Shown: positions 35,523 through 44,180, numbered from the stretch's first letter. The stretch is DNA of 64,000 nt from Rhizobium sp. RU20A (GCF_900155885.1 NZ_FTMB01000006.1:62001-126000), one strand, 5' to 3'. Notes: generated from the sequence alone by a model not told the origin. Translations and numbers: made by a program.

Positions 35523-36290
35523 TCAGGTTGCGCCTCCGTCGACGATGATGCTTTGCGCCGTCATGCCGCCGGAGGCGGAGGAGGCAAGGAAAAGACAGGG
35601 GCCTACGAGATCCTGCGGCGCCAAGGCCCGTTTCAGGCACTGCCGCTCCACCATGCGGGCGATGGATTGCTCCGTCAGCCAGAGCTGTTTTTGCCGCTCG
35701 GTCACGATCATGCCGGGCAGGATGCAGTTGACGCGGATGTTCTCCGGGCCGAGCCGTCCGGCCAGGGAGCGGGTGAGCCCGACAATGCCGGCCTTGGCAG
35801 TGGCATAGGCGGGGATATCGCCCATGTTGAGGAGATAGGCGATCGAGGAGAAGTTGACGATCGCTCCGCCGCCGGCTGCCCGCATGAACGGCAGGGCGGC
35901 CTGTGCGGCGAAGAAGAAATGGCGAAGATTGACCGCCTGGCTCTCGTCCCAGCTTTCCGGCGTGAGCGCATCGATGTCCTGCCGGTCGTCGCGGGCGGCA
36001 TTGTTGACAAGAATATCGAGCCCGCCGAGCCGTTCGCCCATCGCCGTCACGGCCTCTGTCACAGCCGCCGCGTCCCGAAGGTCGCAGGCGAGAAAGGCGG
36101 GGGTGTGCCCGCCCTTCGCCAGCGTCGCGATCAGGGCCTCGGCCGCGGCCGCGTCAATATCCAGAAATCCGACCCGGGCGCCCTGTCCGCAAAAGGCGCC
36201 CACCAGGCTAGCGCCGATCCCTGAGGCGCCGCCCGTGACCAGCACCGCCTTGCCGGCAAGATCCCCGTAGAAAGGTGATGACTTCGGCAT
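35523..36290 (-). CDS. SDR-family sugar dehydrogenase (galactose dehydrogenase-like)
   Basis: A 255-residue classical short-chain dehydrogenase. The cofactor motif is VLVTGGASGIGASLVGAFCG; LDILVNNAARDDRQDI follows; the catalytic Ser is in IVNFSSIAYLL and the Tyr-x-x-x-Lys in PAYATAKAGIVGL. An acidic residue after the second strand (GFLDIDAAAA) favours NAD. As first gene of the operon with dgoK, dgoA and a lactonase, it most likely oxidises D-galactose or a similar aldose to its lactone; this is inference from context. ATG 36290 was chosen because MPKSSPFYGDLAGK leads directly into the Rossmann fold. Confidence 0.9.
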   Translation of the reverse strand: MPKSSPFYGDLAGKAVLVTGGASGIGASLVGAFCGQGARVGFLDIDAAAAEALIATLAKGGHTPAFLACDLRDAAAVTEAVTAMGERLGGLDILVNNAARDDRQDIDALTPESWDESQAVNLRHFFFAAQAALPFMRAAGGGAIVNFSSIAYLLNMGDIPAYATAKAGIVGLTRSLAGRLGPENIRVNCILPGMIVTERQKQLWLTEQSIARMVERQCLKRALAPQDLVGPCLFLASSASGGMTAQSIIVDGGAT

Positions 36291-36320
36291 GATGGTCCCG
36301 ATCGCGTCCCGACAAACATG

Positions 36321-36335
36321 TTCCAATAAATGGAA
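36321..36335. promoter_or_regulatory. Palindrome 1, likely IclR-type operator
   Basis: TTCCA-ATAAA-TGGAA is a perfect 5-5-5 palindrome. It lies between the divergent SDR and IclR genes, 31 bases before the SDR start. The TGGAA/TTCCA half-sites resemble those of IclR-family operators. Confidence 0.65.
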
Positions 36336-36349
36336 TAGTGTTTTACTAT
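36335..36349. promoter_or_regulatory. Palindrome 2, adjoining palindrome 1
   Basis: ATAGT-GTTTT-ACTAT is a second perfect 5-5-5 palindrome sharing one base with the first. Its half-sites differ, so it may bind the same regulator weakly, or another protein, or hold the -10 region of one of the two genes. Confidence 0.5.
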
Positions 36350-36471
36350 GCGGAATATCGCGTGTCAGACTGGCTGCTGTCAAGGCCGGGTTGTGGCACC
36401 GACGCCTCTGGCTGGCATGATGGGAAGAGCGGGTCAGATGAGAAGAGCGGATCAGAGTGCATGAGGCAGGC

Positions 36472-37272
36472 ATGGAACCAGTGACGGACGAGACCGCGCA
36501 GCCCGCGACCGATACCGGCACCTTCGGCAAGGTGCTCGCCGTTCTCGATCTTGTGCTGTCGGCCGATACACCGCTGCGCTTCAAGGATGTTCTGCAGCTC
36601 GCCGGCCAGCCCCGCGGCACCCTGCACCGCCAGTTGACTCATCTTGTCAGTGAGGGGCTGCTGGTGGTCGGTGCCGATGGCAGTTATACGCCGGGGCTTC
36701 GGCTGCTGCGGCTCGCCCACCGGTCCTGGTCGCAGAACAGCTTCCGCACCGTCGCGGCGCCGCATCTCCTGCGCCTGCATGCCGCCACCGGCGAGACGGT
36801 GCATCTCGGCGTGCTCAGCGGCAGCGACATCGTCTATGTGGACAAGGTGGAGGGGCAGCAGACCGTGCGCATGGGCTCGCAGGTCGGCAAGACCTCGCCG
36901 GTCTACTGTACCGGTATCGGCAAGGCGGCGATCGCCCTTCTGCCCGAGGCCGAACTGGAGCGACTGCTATCCACGATCCGCTTCGTCCGCCACACGCCGG
37001 CGACCCTCGCCGATGCCGCAGCGCTGCGGGCCGAGATCGCCACCGTCCGGCAGTCCGGCATTGCCTTCGACCGGGAGGAGCACGAAGAAGGCATCCGCTG
37101 CGTGGCGGCGCCGATTCGCGCCGGTGGCAAGGAACCCGTCGCGGCCATCTCGGTCACCGGTCCGGCCTATCGAATCTCGGTCGATCAGCTCGATCGCTGG
37201 AGCGAGGTGGTCAGCGGTTGCGCGGCCGATATTGCGCGCGACTGGCGGCTTTGCCTCGGTCCAGGCCGCTGA
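36472..37272 (+). CDS. IclR-family transcriptional regulator of the adjacent sugar-acid operon
   Basis: A 266-residue IclR regulator. The N-terminal winged helix (about 15-75) contains FKDVLQLAGQPRGTLHRQLT and LVSEGLLVVG. The C-terminal effector domain contains GETVHLGVLSGSDIVYVDKV, YCTGIGKAAIALLPE and GIRCVAAPIRAGGKEPVAAI. It diverges from the SDR-dgoK-dgoA-lactonase operon, so it most likely represses that operon until a sugar acid binds. ATG 36472 follows GAGG at good spacing; GTG 36457 in the same frame is an alternative. Confidence 0.92.
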   Translation: MEPVTDETAQPATDTGTFGKVLAVLDLVLSADTPLRFKDVLQLAGQPRGTLHRQLTHLVSEGLLVVGADGSYTPGLRLLRLAHRSWSQNSFRTVAAPHLLRLHAATGETVHLGVLSGSDIVYVDKVEGQQTVRMGSQVGKTSPVYCTGIGKAAIALLPEAELERLLSTIRFVRHTPATLADAAALRAEIATVRQSGIAFDREEHEEGIRCVAAPIRAGGKEPVAAISVTGPAYRISVDQLDRWSEVVSGCAADIARDWRLCLGPGR

Positions 37273-37460
37273 AACGGGGATGCTTTACCGTAAACTCCAC
37301 ACCGGCGCTGGACGTTGCGCGGGCGCAAATGTAGTTTACGAAAACGTTGCAGGTCTTGTATTTTGCCCCTTTTCTCGTTGTTTGGGCAGGCTTACGACAA
37401 ATGGTGATGATTTCGGCAAAGCTTGAAGCCGCGACGAAAGAATGAGTAGAAAAGTTTGGC

Positions 37461-38174
37461 ATGATGGACATTGCGGTCAACGACAGGCTCGAGCCCTCTT
37501 TGAAGTCGCTGGAGACGCTCTCCAGTGCGGAGGATATCTCGATTGAGCTCGAAAAGCTCTGCGAGACCTTCCGCTTCAGGAGCTACATCGTCCTGGTTCT
37601 GAGGGACCGGGCCTGCGAACTTCTGAGCGACCATGTCGTTCTGTCGAACTGGCCGGCAAAGCTGCTTGCCCAGTACGATCAGGAGCGCTGGTCGCGCAAC
37701 AGTCCTGTCTTTGAGCGTCTGCGCAGGAGCACCATTCCCTTTACCTTCGACATCGAGGCGACTCCGCGGGCGACGCGCGTCTTTGATGCGTTTACCGATG
37801 CAGGCATGAGTCGCGGCGTTTACATTCCCGTCCATGACCGGCGCGGCGTTCGCGGCGCGATCGGCCTTGGCGGTACCCGCGAACCGGTGGGCGTCGAGGA
37901 TATCCTGCCCATCAACATGGCCTGCAGCGCGATTTTCCAGGCTGTCTGCAATCTCAATCTGGACCGCGCTCCGACGGGTGCTCGCCTGTCGGATCGTGAA
38001 CTGGAATGCCTGCGCTGGGCTGCGGAAGGCAAGACGGCCGCCGAGGTCGCGGCCATCCTTGGCCTGTCCGAATACACGGTCACCCATTATCTCAACCGTG
38101 CGGCGCAGAAACTCGATTCCGTCAATCGCGTGCAGGCGGTCGTCAAGGCGCTTCGCGCCAAGCTGATCGGCTGA
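37461..38174 (+). CDS. LuxR-type regulator with autoinducer-binding-like domain (first of a tandem pair)
   Basis: A 237-residue protein with an N-terminal autoinducer-binding-like domain (about 20-160) and a C-terminal GerE HTH (about 172-235): LSDRELECLRWAAEGKTAAE and LGLSEYTVTHYLNRAAQKLD. Some AHL-contact residues of LuxR/TraR look changed: the Trp-x3-Tyr pattern is Leu-x3-Tyr (LLAQY), and the Asp of the Asp-Pro pair is Ser (RNSPVF). No luxI is in the window, so this is an orphan regulator that may sense another ligand. The pair followed by mrp matches, from memory, the S. meliloti orphan regulators SMc00878/SMc00877. Confidence 0.88.
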   Translation: MMDIAVNDRLEPSLKSLETLSSAEDISIELEKLCETFRFRSYIVLVLRDRACELLSDHVVLSNWPAKLLAQYDQERWSRNSPVFERLRRSTIPFTFDIEATPRATRVFDAFTDAGMSRGVYIPVHDRRGVRGAIGLGGTREPVGVEDILPINMACSAIFQAVCNLNLDRAPTGARLSDRELECLRWAAEGKTAAEVAAILGLSEYTVTHYLNRAAQKLDSVNRVQAVVKALRAKLIG

Positions 38175-38283
38175 CGCAGGCCGTGACTGATGTGAGTGGT
38201 ATCGCCATGGGTTCGCGGCATGTGTACAATGGGAGCCCGGCCGTTGTGTGGGGCTTTGTGGCCGATGGAGCCGAAGGAGAGAC

Positions 38284-39072
38284 GTGGATGAAAGTGGCCG
38301 GAATCTCGGCGTGCGCTCTGCGATGACCCGCGACAGCAACGGATCATCCGCGTTCCGGACAGGTGATTTTGCAGCGGAGATCGCGTCGCTGCAGACGCAG
38401 TTTGATGTGATCCGCTACCTGCGCCGGGTCGCGCAGCTCTTTGGCTTCTCCCACTTCATCATTGCAACCGTTCCCGGCGCCGATTCCGACGGGCTCGGGG
38501 CCCATTCGCTGGTCAGCAATCTGCCCTCCGAACTGATCGCGAGGATCGATGCGCTCGATCTCGTCCGGTCCGGCGAAGGCTTCCGTCGCCTGCGCGGAAC
38601 AACCGCACCGTTCGAACTGTCGCTGAAGACCCACTGCCCGGATGCGGAACGGCAGGACGAAGCGGACGTCAAGACGTTGGATGTCGTCCTCAACGAGGCC
38701 AATCTGCGGCAGGTCAATATTTTCCCCGTCCACGACGTGGCGGGAACACGCGCCTTTTTGGCCTTCGTCGGCCCTGAAGTGGAAGTGCCGACCGCTGCGG
38801 TGATGGAACTGCAGATGGTCGCCATTCACCTCTTCAACCGTCTCGTGGATATCAGTGCGCTTTTGAAGGCGCCGACGAACCGGCTGTCGGACCGCGAAAT
38901 TCAGTGCCTCACCTGGACCGCGGCCGGCAAGACCAGTTCCGAGATCGCCGGCATTCTCGGTCTCTCCGAGCATACGGTGAACCACTACCTGAACCACGTC
39001 ACCAAGAAGCTCGATGCGGTCAACCGCACCCAGGCCGTGGTCAAGGCCCTGAAACTGGGTCTGATCAGCTAA
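38284..39072 (+). CDS. LuxR-type regulator with autoinducer-binding-like domain (second of a tandem pair)
   Basis: A 262-residue paralogue of the gene 110 bases upstream. The C-terminal HTH is nearly identical in pattern: LSDREIQCLTWTAAGKTSSE, then LGLSEHTVNHYLNHVTKKLD. The N-terminal domain has diverged further from AHL-binding proteins: the Tyr of LLAQY is Ile here (LIARI), and no Asp-Pro pair remains. A GTG start at 38284 is preferred because GAAGGAGAG lies immediately upstream; ATG 38323 would shorten the leader. Similar HTH helices suggest overlapping DNA sites, or heterodimers as in VisN/VisR (inference). Confidence 0.87.
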   Translation: MDESGRNLGVRSAMTRDSNGSSAFRTGDFAAEIASLQTQFDVIRYLRRVAQLFGFSHFIIATVPGADSDGLGAHSLVSNLPSELIARIDALDLVRSGEGFRRLRGTTAPFELSLKTHCPDAERQDEADVKTLDVVLNEANLRQVNIFPVHDVAGTRAFLAFVGPEVEVPTAAVMELQMVAIHLFNRLVDISALLKAPTNRLSDREIQCLTWTAAGKTSSEIAGILGLSEHTVNHYLNHVTKKLDAVNRTQAVVKALKLGLIS

Positions 39073-39136
39073 GAGGTGGGGGACGTCGCCCTGCCGCTTT
39101 TGAAGGCGTTTTCCAACCTCTGCGTATGATTTGTGC

Positions 39137-39417
39137 AGCGTGACGGAGTCCCGCAGCGGCAGCGGCGATGCAGGTGGATCTGCGGAAGGCCGTTGACCGG
39201 GTGCCATTATAAAAAAGACGAATAAAGACAGTCTGTTGCCAGAAATCTTCGTTTCCTGGAGAAATCGGAAGTCCAACTGGCACACCTCCTGCATCTTGAT
39301 GGACAGGTCCAGAGGGGACTGACAAAAAGAGACGCGCCCACGAAGGCTGCGATCATCAAGGCTGTCGCCTCTGCCGTGATCCCGGATGTACGGACACGGC
39401 AGAGGTGGCAGCTTTTT
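39137..39417 (+). ncRNA. Candidate small RNA or untranslated leader in the 479-base LuxR-mrp gap
   Basis: No protein gene is supportable in 39073-39551. The gap ends in a strong intrinsic terminator (39361-39417) that is 290 bases after the LuxR stop and 135 before mrp, too far to be the usual LuxR terminator. A possible promoter is TTGAAG (39100) with TATGAT (39125), spacer 19. Inside lies ACCTCCTGC (near 39285), an anti-Shine-Dalgarno-like motif seen in many rhizobial trans-acting RNAs. Boundaries are estimates; a long LuxR 3' UTR is the main alternative. Confidence 0.3.
39361..39417 (+). terminator. Long-stem intrinsic terminator before mrp
   Basis: GCTGTCGCCTCTGCCGTG (39361-39378) pairs over all 18 positions, counting two G-U pairs, with CACGGCAGAGGTGGCAGC (39395-39412). 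A 16-base loop separates the arms and TTTTT follows at 39413. It is one of the strongest hairpins in the window. Confidence 0.85.
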
Positions 39418-39551
39418 GCATTTCCGGGCGATGGCAACGCGCGGCCACCTTGCAAAATGCGCAAGACGGATTGGCGAGAGGACGTCGCTCGACTATCTCT
39501 GCGCGATGAAGCGCGCGCGGGCGCCGGATTTCGCAGGGAATGGATCACGAC

Positions 39552-40727
39552 ATGGCAGATGTGACGAAAGAGATGGTGCTGGAAAAGCTCGCTGCGGTGC
39601 GCGGGCCCGGGCTTGAAGGCAACATCGTCGAGCGCGGCCTCGTCTCGGAAGTCTTCATTGCCGAAGGCAAGGTCTATTTCTCGCTGACCGTACCGGCCGA
39701 AAAGGCACGTGAACTCGAGCCGATGCGCGCGGCGGCCGAGCGTGTCGTGAAGGATATTCCGGGTGTCAAGGCGGTCATGGTCGCGCTGACCGCCGATCGC
39801 AAGGCCGGGCAGGGGAGCGCGCCCGCCCGCCGTCCGCCGCCGCCTTCGGCCGGCCATGCGCATGATCACGGCCACGCACACGGGCACAGCCACGCCCCCG
39901 CCCAGCCACGCCAGCAGGCCACCCGCGCCGGTATCCCCGGCGTCGGCGCCATCATTGCGGTCGCCTCCGGCAAGGGCGGTGTCGGCAAGTCCACGACCTC
40001 CGTCAATCTCGCCCTCGGCCTGAAGGCCAATGGTCTGAAGGTTGGCATCCTCGACGCCGATATTTACGGTCCCTCCATGCCGCGCCTGCTCGGCCTTTCC
40101 GGCCGTCCGCAGCAGATCGAGGGTCGCCTGATCCGCCCCATGGAGAATTACGGCCTCAAGGTCATGTCGATGGGCTTCCTCGTCGATGAGGAGGTCGCGA
40201 TGATCTGGCGCGGCCCGATGATCCAGTCGGCGCTGCTGCAGATGCTGCGCGAGGTCGCCTGGGGCGATCTCGACGTGCTCGTGGTCGATATGCCGCCCGG
40301 CACCGGTGACGCGCAGTTGACCATGGCGCAGCAGGTGCCGCTCGCCGGCGCCGTCATCGTCTCCACGCCGCAGGATCTCGCGCTCATCGATGCCCGCAAG
40401 GGCCTTGCCATGTTCCGCAAGGTCGAGGTGCCCGTGCTCGGCATCGTCGAGAACATGAGCTACTTCATCGCTCCCGACACCGGAAAACGCTACGACATCT
40501 TCGGCCATGGCGGCGCGCGGGCGGAAGCGGAGCGTATCGGCGTGCCCTTCCTTGGCGAGGTGCCGCTGACCATGACGATCCGCGAGACCTCCGATGCCGG
40601 CACGCCCATCGTCGTCGCCGAGCCGGATGGCCCCTCGGCCGCCGTCTATCGCGAGATCGCGGCCCGGGTCTGGGCGGGGGTCGAGGCGGGCGGCGCGGCG
40701 CAAGCGCCGGACATCGTGTTTGATTGA
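39552..40727 (+). CDS. Mrp/NBP35-family iron-sulfur carrier ATPase (ApbC-like)
   Basis: A 391-residue P-loop protein that in other bacteria loads Fe-S clusters onto apoproteins. Residues 1-82 form a MIP18/DUF59 domain. A linker with seven alternating histidines (HAHDHGHAHGHSH, about 102-114) follows. The ATPase starts near 130 with VASGKGGVGKSTTSVNLALG (Walker A) and has DADIYGPSMPRLLGL and VVDMPPGTGDAQLTM. The usual ApbC CxxC cluster motif is absent: the matching segment reads ENMSYFIAPDTGKRYDIFG. ATG 39552 (MADVTKEMVLEKL) was preferred over 39540 from recalled family starts. Whether it still binds a cluster is therefore open. Confidence 0.92.
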   Translation: MADVTKEMVLEKLAAVRGPGLEGNIVERGLVSEVFIAEGKVYFSLTVPAEKARELEPMRAAAERVVKDIPGVKAVMVALTADRKAGQGSAPARRPPPPSAGHAHDHGHAHGHSHAPAQPRQQATRAGIPGVGAIIAVASGKGGVGKSTTSVNLALGLKANGLKVGILDADIYGPSMPRLLGLSGRPQQIEGRLIRPMENYGLKVMSMGFLVDEEVAMIWRGPMIQSALLQMLREVAWGDLDVLVVDMPPGTGDAQLTMAQQVPLAGAVIVSTPQDLALIDARKGLAMFRKVEVPVLGIVENMSYFIAPDTGKRYDIFGHGGARAEAERIGVPFLGEVPLTMTIRETSDAGTPIVVAEPDGPSAAVYREIAARVWAGVEAGGAAQAPDIVFD

Positions 40728-40996
40728 CGCGCCTCACGCGATCTCATTAGGATATGCGTCGATGCGAAGGCGGGACTGCGGCGCGCCGATGGCAGGGTGA
40801 TTGATTTTTCCCCCGGACTGCGCCATATGCCGCGCCGCACACGTTTCTGTGTCCAACTCCATGCCCTCTCGCGGTGGACCTCGGCTCCCCCGTGACGACC
40901 GAGTTGCGGAAGCAGTCCTCGCCGAAGGGTAGCGCAACGCATGACACGTTCCGGACGGGCAAAGGGCAGGGCGGGCTTCCCCCTGGCGGCGAGCCG

Positions 40997-41983
40997 ATGA
41001 TCACCCTCCACACATCGACGGGCGAGGCGCGTGAACTGCACGCCGCCGGTTTCGAACCGCGTCCGCAGACACTCGATCCCGCCATCGTCTGGATCGACAT
41101 GCTGCAACCCAACAAGGCCGAAGATGCGCTGGTGGAAGGCCTGCTCGGCATTTCCGTGCCGACCCGGGAAGACCTGAAGGACATCGAGCCGTCGAGCCGC
41201 CTCTACACGGAAAACGGCGCCGTCTTCATGACGGCCTCGCTTCTGTGCGGCGTCGACCGGGAGCGCCCGGCGCTGACGGATGTCGCCTTCGTGCTCGCGC
41301 AAAACCGGGTCGTCACCGTGCGCTATGATGATCCGCGCGCCTTCACCCTCTTCAAGGCGGCGCTGAAGCGCAGCCCGGACGGCTGCGGCACGGGTATCGG
41401 TCTCCTGCTGCGCCTGCTCGAGACCATCACTGATCGCACCGCTGAAATCCTCGAACATGCCGCGCTGAAGCTCGACGATCTCTCGCACAGGGTCTTCGAA
41501 ACCCCGGCCGGCAGCCGTCGGCGCGATCCGCACTATCTCGAAGAGCGCCTGCGCGAGGTTGCCGCCCAGCACCGTCTTGTGGCGCTTGCCCGCGACAGCC
41601 TCAGTTCCCTCGATCGCCTGCTGACCTTCCTCTACACCGTTCCGGACACCCAGGCCGAGACGGAGATGAAGGAACTGTCCCGCACCCTGTCGCGCGACGT
41701 GCAGACCCTCTCGGAACATGCGACCTTCATTTCCGGCAATATCGCCTTCCTGCTGGATGCCTCGCTCGGCCTCATCAATGTCGAGCAGAACGCCATCATC
41801 AAGATCTTCTCGATCGCCTCGGTGGTCTTCCTGCCGCCGACCCTCGTCGCTTCGCTTTACGGCATGAATTTCCGCTTCATGCCGGAACTGGACTGGACCT
41901 TCGGATATCCCTTCGCGATCCTTCTCATGATCGTCTCGGCCATCATTCCCTATCTCTTCTTCCGCTGGAAAGGCTGGCTGTAA
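40997..41983 (+). CDS. corA: CorA-family magnesium transporter
   Basis: A 328-residue CorA protein. The large cytoplasmic domain (about 1-265) contains long helices around TFISGNIAFLLDASLGLINV, leading to two C-terminal membrane segments. The first ends with the selectivity signature LVASLYGMNFRFMPE (Tyr-Gly-Met-Asn), and the short external loop MPELDW is followed by the second segment ending FFRWKGWL, with the basic C-terminus. It forms pentamers that take up Mg2+, possibly also Co2+/Ni2+. ATG 40997 gives the normal family length; the 40874 frame start adds an unlikely leader. kup follows 42 bases downstream. Confidence 0.93.
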   Translation: MITLHTSTGEARELHAAGFEPRPQTLDPAIVWIDMLQPNKAEDALVEGLLGISVPTREDLKDIEPSSRLYTENGAVFMTASLLCGVDRERPALTDVAFVLAQNRVVTVRYDDPRAFTLFKAALKRSPDGCGTGIGLLLRLLETITDRTAEILEHAALKLDDLSHRVFETPAGSRRRDPHYLEERLREVAAQHRLVALARDSLSSLDRLLTFLYTVPDTQAETEMKELSRTLSRDVQTLSEHATFISGNIAFLLDASLGLINVEQNAIIKIFSIASVVFLPPTLVASLYGMNFRFMPELDWTFGYPFAILLMIVSAIIPYLFFRWKGWL

Positions 41984-42025
41984 GGGCTCGGTGATCGAGC
42001 ATCCTTGACGCCGCTAGGAGCACCC

Positions 42026-43930
42026 ATGGGTCACGCAGCAGACCACTCCCACGTCAGCAGCCACAACAGGCTGAAACGGTTCCTCATCCTGGCGCTCGGC
42101 TCGGTCGGCGTCGTCTATGGTGATATCGGCACCAGCCCGCTTTACGCCTTCCGCGAGGCCATGCGCCCCATCGCGGCCGATGGCGTGGCGCGCGAAGAGG
42201 TTGTCGGCCTCATCTCGCTGATGATCTGGACGCTGACGATCATCGTCACCTTCAAATACGTGCTCTTCCTGCTGCGCGCCGACAACCACGGTGAAGGCGG
42301 CACGCTGTCGCTGCTGGCCCTGCTCATGAAAAAGACCGGGGCCCATGCGCCGCTCTTGTTCCTGATGGGCATTGCCGGCGCTGCGCTCTTCATCGGCGAT
42401 GCCATGATCACGCCGGCGCTCTCGGTTCTCTCGGCCGTGGAGGGCCTGAAACTCGTCACGCCCCATTTCGATGACTATGTCGTGCCGATCGCCGTCATTA
42501 TCCTTGTCGCGCTCTTTGCCGTGCAGTCGCGCGGCACCGCGGCGGTCTCCAATTTCTTCGGACCCATCACCGTCATCTGGTTCCTGGTGCTGGCCGCCGG
42601 CGGCATCAGCCATATCGGCGATGACCTTGCCATCCTCTCGGCCTTCAACCCCTTCCACGCCGTGCATTTCATGATCACCGAGGGCTATCTCGGCATCATC
42701 GTGCTCGGCGCCGTCTTCCTGACGGTCACCGGGGCGGAAGCGCTCTACGCGGACCTTGGCCATTTCGGCCGCCGGCCCATCCAGTGGGCCTGGATCTGCC
42801 TCGTCTTCCCGTCGCTCACGCTGAACTATCTCGGCCAGGGCGCGCTGGTGCTGAAGCATCCCGAAACGCTGTCCAACCCTTTCTACCTGATGTTCCCGGA
42901 ATGGGCGCTGCTGCCCGTCGTGCTGCTCGCCACTGCCGCCACCATCATCGCCAGCCAGGCCGTCATCACCGGCGCCTTCTCGCTGACGCGCCAGGCAATC
43001 CATCTCGGTTTCCTGCCGCGCATGGCCATCGTGCACACCTCCGAAACCAACACGGGGCAGATCTACCTGCCGAGCGTCAACACGCTGCTGCTCTTCGGCG
43101 TCATGCTGCTCGTCTTCGTTTTCGGCTCGTCCGAATCGCTGGCGACCGCCTATGGCATCTCCGTCACCGGCGCCATGGTCGTCACCACCGTGCTCGCCTT
43201 CGCCTTCGTGCGCATCCGCTGGCACTGGCCGCTGTGGCTGGCCATCGTCGTTCTCATGCCGCTGCTGGCGCTGGAACTCGTCTTCCTCGGCGCCAACCTG
43301 CTGAAGATCCATGACGGTGGCTATGTACCGGTGATGATCGCGCTCGCCTGCGTCGTCATCATGTGGACCTGGCGCCGGGGCACGGCCATCCTGCATGAAA
43401 AGACCCGCCGGACGGATGTTCCGCTCGCAACCTTCGTCAAATCCATCGAGAAGAAGAGCGAGCACGCCCCCGTCGTTGTGCCTGGCACCGCGATCTTCCT
43501 GACCAGCGACCCGGACTCGACGCCCGCCGCGCTGATGCACAACATCAAGCACAATCACGTCCTGCACCAGCAGAACTTCATCCTGACCATCCGCACGGCC
43601 AACACGCCGCGGGTGCGCAAGGAAGACCGCGTCTCCGTGCGCCCGCTGTCGGAGCGCTTCCAGATCCTGGAAATGACCTTCGGTTTCATGGAGACCCAGA
43701 ACGTGTCGCAGACACTCGGCCTTTTCAAGAAATCCGGCCTGAAGTTCGACATCATGTCGACCTCCTTCTATCTCGGCCGGCGCAAGCTCGTTCCCGATGC
43801 GCAGTCCGGCATGCCCCACTGGCAGGACCGGCTCTTCATCGGCCTCGCCAACGCCGCCATCGACCCCTCCGACTATTTCCGCCTGCCCACCAACCGCGTG
43901 GTCGAACTCGGCTCCCACGTCATCATCTGA
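42026..43930 (+). CDS. kup: KUP/HAK-family potassium uptake protein
   Basis: A 634-residue potassium:proton symporter. The N-terminal signature [20 protein letters not shown] is intact (residues about 25-44), followed by [19 protein letters not shown] and [20 protein letters not shown]. About 12 membrane segments run to residue about 430. A soluble C-terminal region of about 170 residues ends SHVII. The ATG at 42026 follows TAGGAG with five bases between; the earlier in-frame codon at 42005 lacks a ribosome site. Its position after corA suggests a cation-uptake transcript. Confidence 0.96.
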   Translation: MGHAADHSHVSSHNRLKRFLILALGSVGVVYGDIGTSPLYAFREAMRPIAADGVAREEVVGLISLMIWTLTIIVTFKYVLFLLRADNHGEGGTLSLLALLMKKTGAHAPLLFLMGIAGAALFIGDAMITPALSVLSAVEGLKLVTPHFDDYVVPIAVIILVALFAVQSRGTAAVSNFFGPITVIWFLVLAAGGISHIGDDLAILSAFNPFHAVHFMITEGYLGIIVLGAVFLTVTGAEALYADLGHFGRRPIQWAWICLVFPSLTLNYLGQGALVLKHPETLSNPFYLMFPEWALLPVVLLATAATIIASQAVITGAFSLTRQAIHLGFLPRMAIVHTSETNTGQIYLPSVNTLLLFGVMLLVFVFGSSESLATAYGISVTGAMVVTTVLAFAFVRIRWHWPLWLAIVVLMPLLALELVFLGANLLKIHDGGYVPVMIALACVVIMWTWRRGTAILHEKTRRTDVPLATFVKSIEKKSEHAPVVVPGTAIFLTSDPDSTPAALMHNIKHNHVLHQQNFILTIRTANTPRVRKEDRVSVRPLSERFQILEMTFGFMETQNVSQTLGLFKKSGLKFDIMSTSFYLGRRKLVPDAQSGMPHWQDRLFIGLANAAIDPSDYFRLPTNRVVELGSHVII

Positions 43931-44003
43931 CGGGGTCCTCACGGGGAATTGAGAGGGGAGGGGCAGGCCGCCTTCCAGCGGTGAAGCGGCATTCCCTCCC
44001 TCC

Positions 44004-44089
44004 GCCATCATCGGGCTTGACCCGAGGATCCATTTCACGAACCACGACAATGGCTTGTGGATGCTCGGGTCACGCCCGAGCATGACGGC
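44004..44089. repeat. Palindromic intergenic repeat, family A, copy 2 (kup-SleB gap)
   Basis: The arms at about 44004-44032 and 44058-44089 carry TCGGG-CTTGA-CCCGA and CTCGGGTCACGCCCGAG. They have the same order and orientation as the copy at 4167-4250. The remaining gap up to 44313 holds a 7-base inverted repeat at 44158 and no supportable gene. Confidence 0.85.
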
Positions 44090-44157
44090 GATAGGGCGCA
44101 AGGACGCCCCCCTTACTTCCAACCCTCGCCACCACCCCACCATCTCCGCAAGCCGCG

Positions 44158-44180
44158 ATTAACCAAACATCAAGGTTAAT
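44158..44180. promoter_or_regulatory. Inverted repeat ATTAACC / GGTTAAT upstream of the SleB gene
   Basis: ATTAACC (44158-44164) and GGTTAAT (44174-44180) are perfect inverted copies, nine bases apart. The TTAACC halves resemble half-sites of the cell-cycle regulator CtrA, but the spacing is not its TTAA-N7-TTAA. It overlaps the ATG at 44179, which argues that this ATG is not the real start. Confidence 0.4.

Noticed and set aside
37461-39072. Assignment of the LuxR pair as visN/visR flagellar regulators
   Set aside because: No flagellar or chemotaxis operon lies nearby, and the mrp neighbourhood fits the other orphan LuxR pair better.
42014-44143. Minus-strand frame of about 700 codons opposite kup
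   Set aside because: Runs through the whole antisense of a conserved transporter and into repeat DNA; composition is artefactual.
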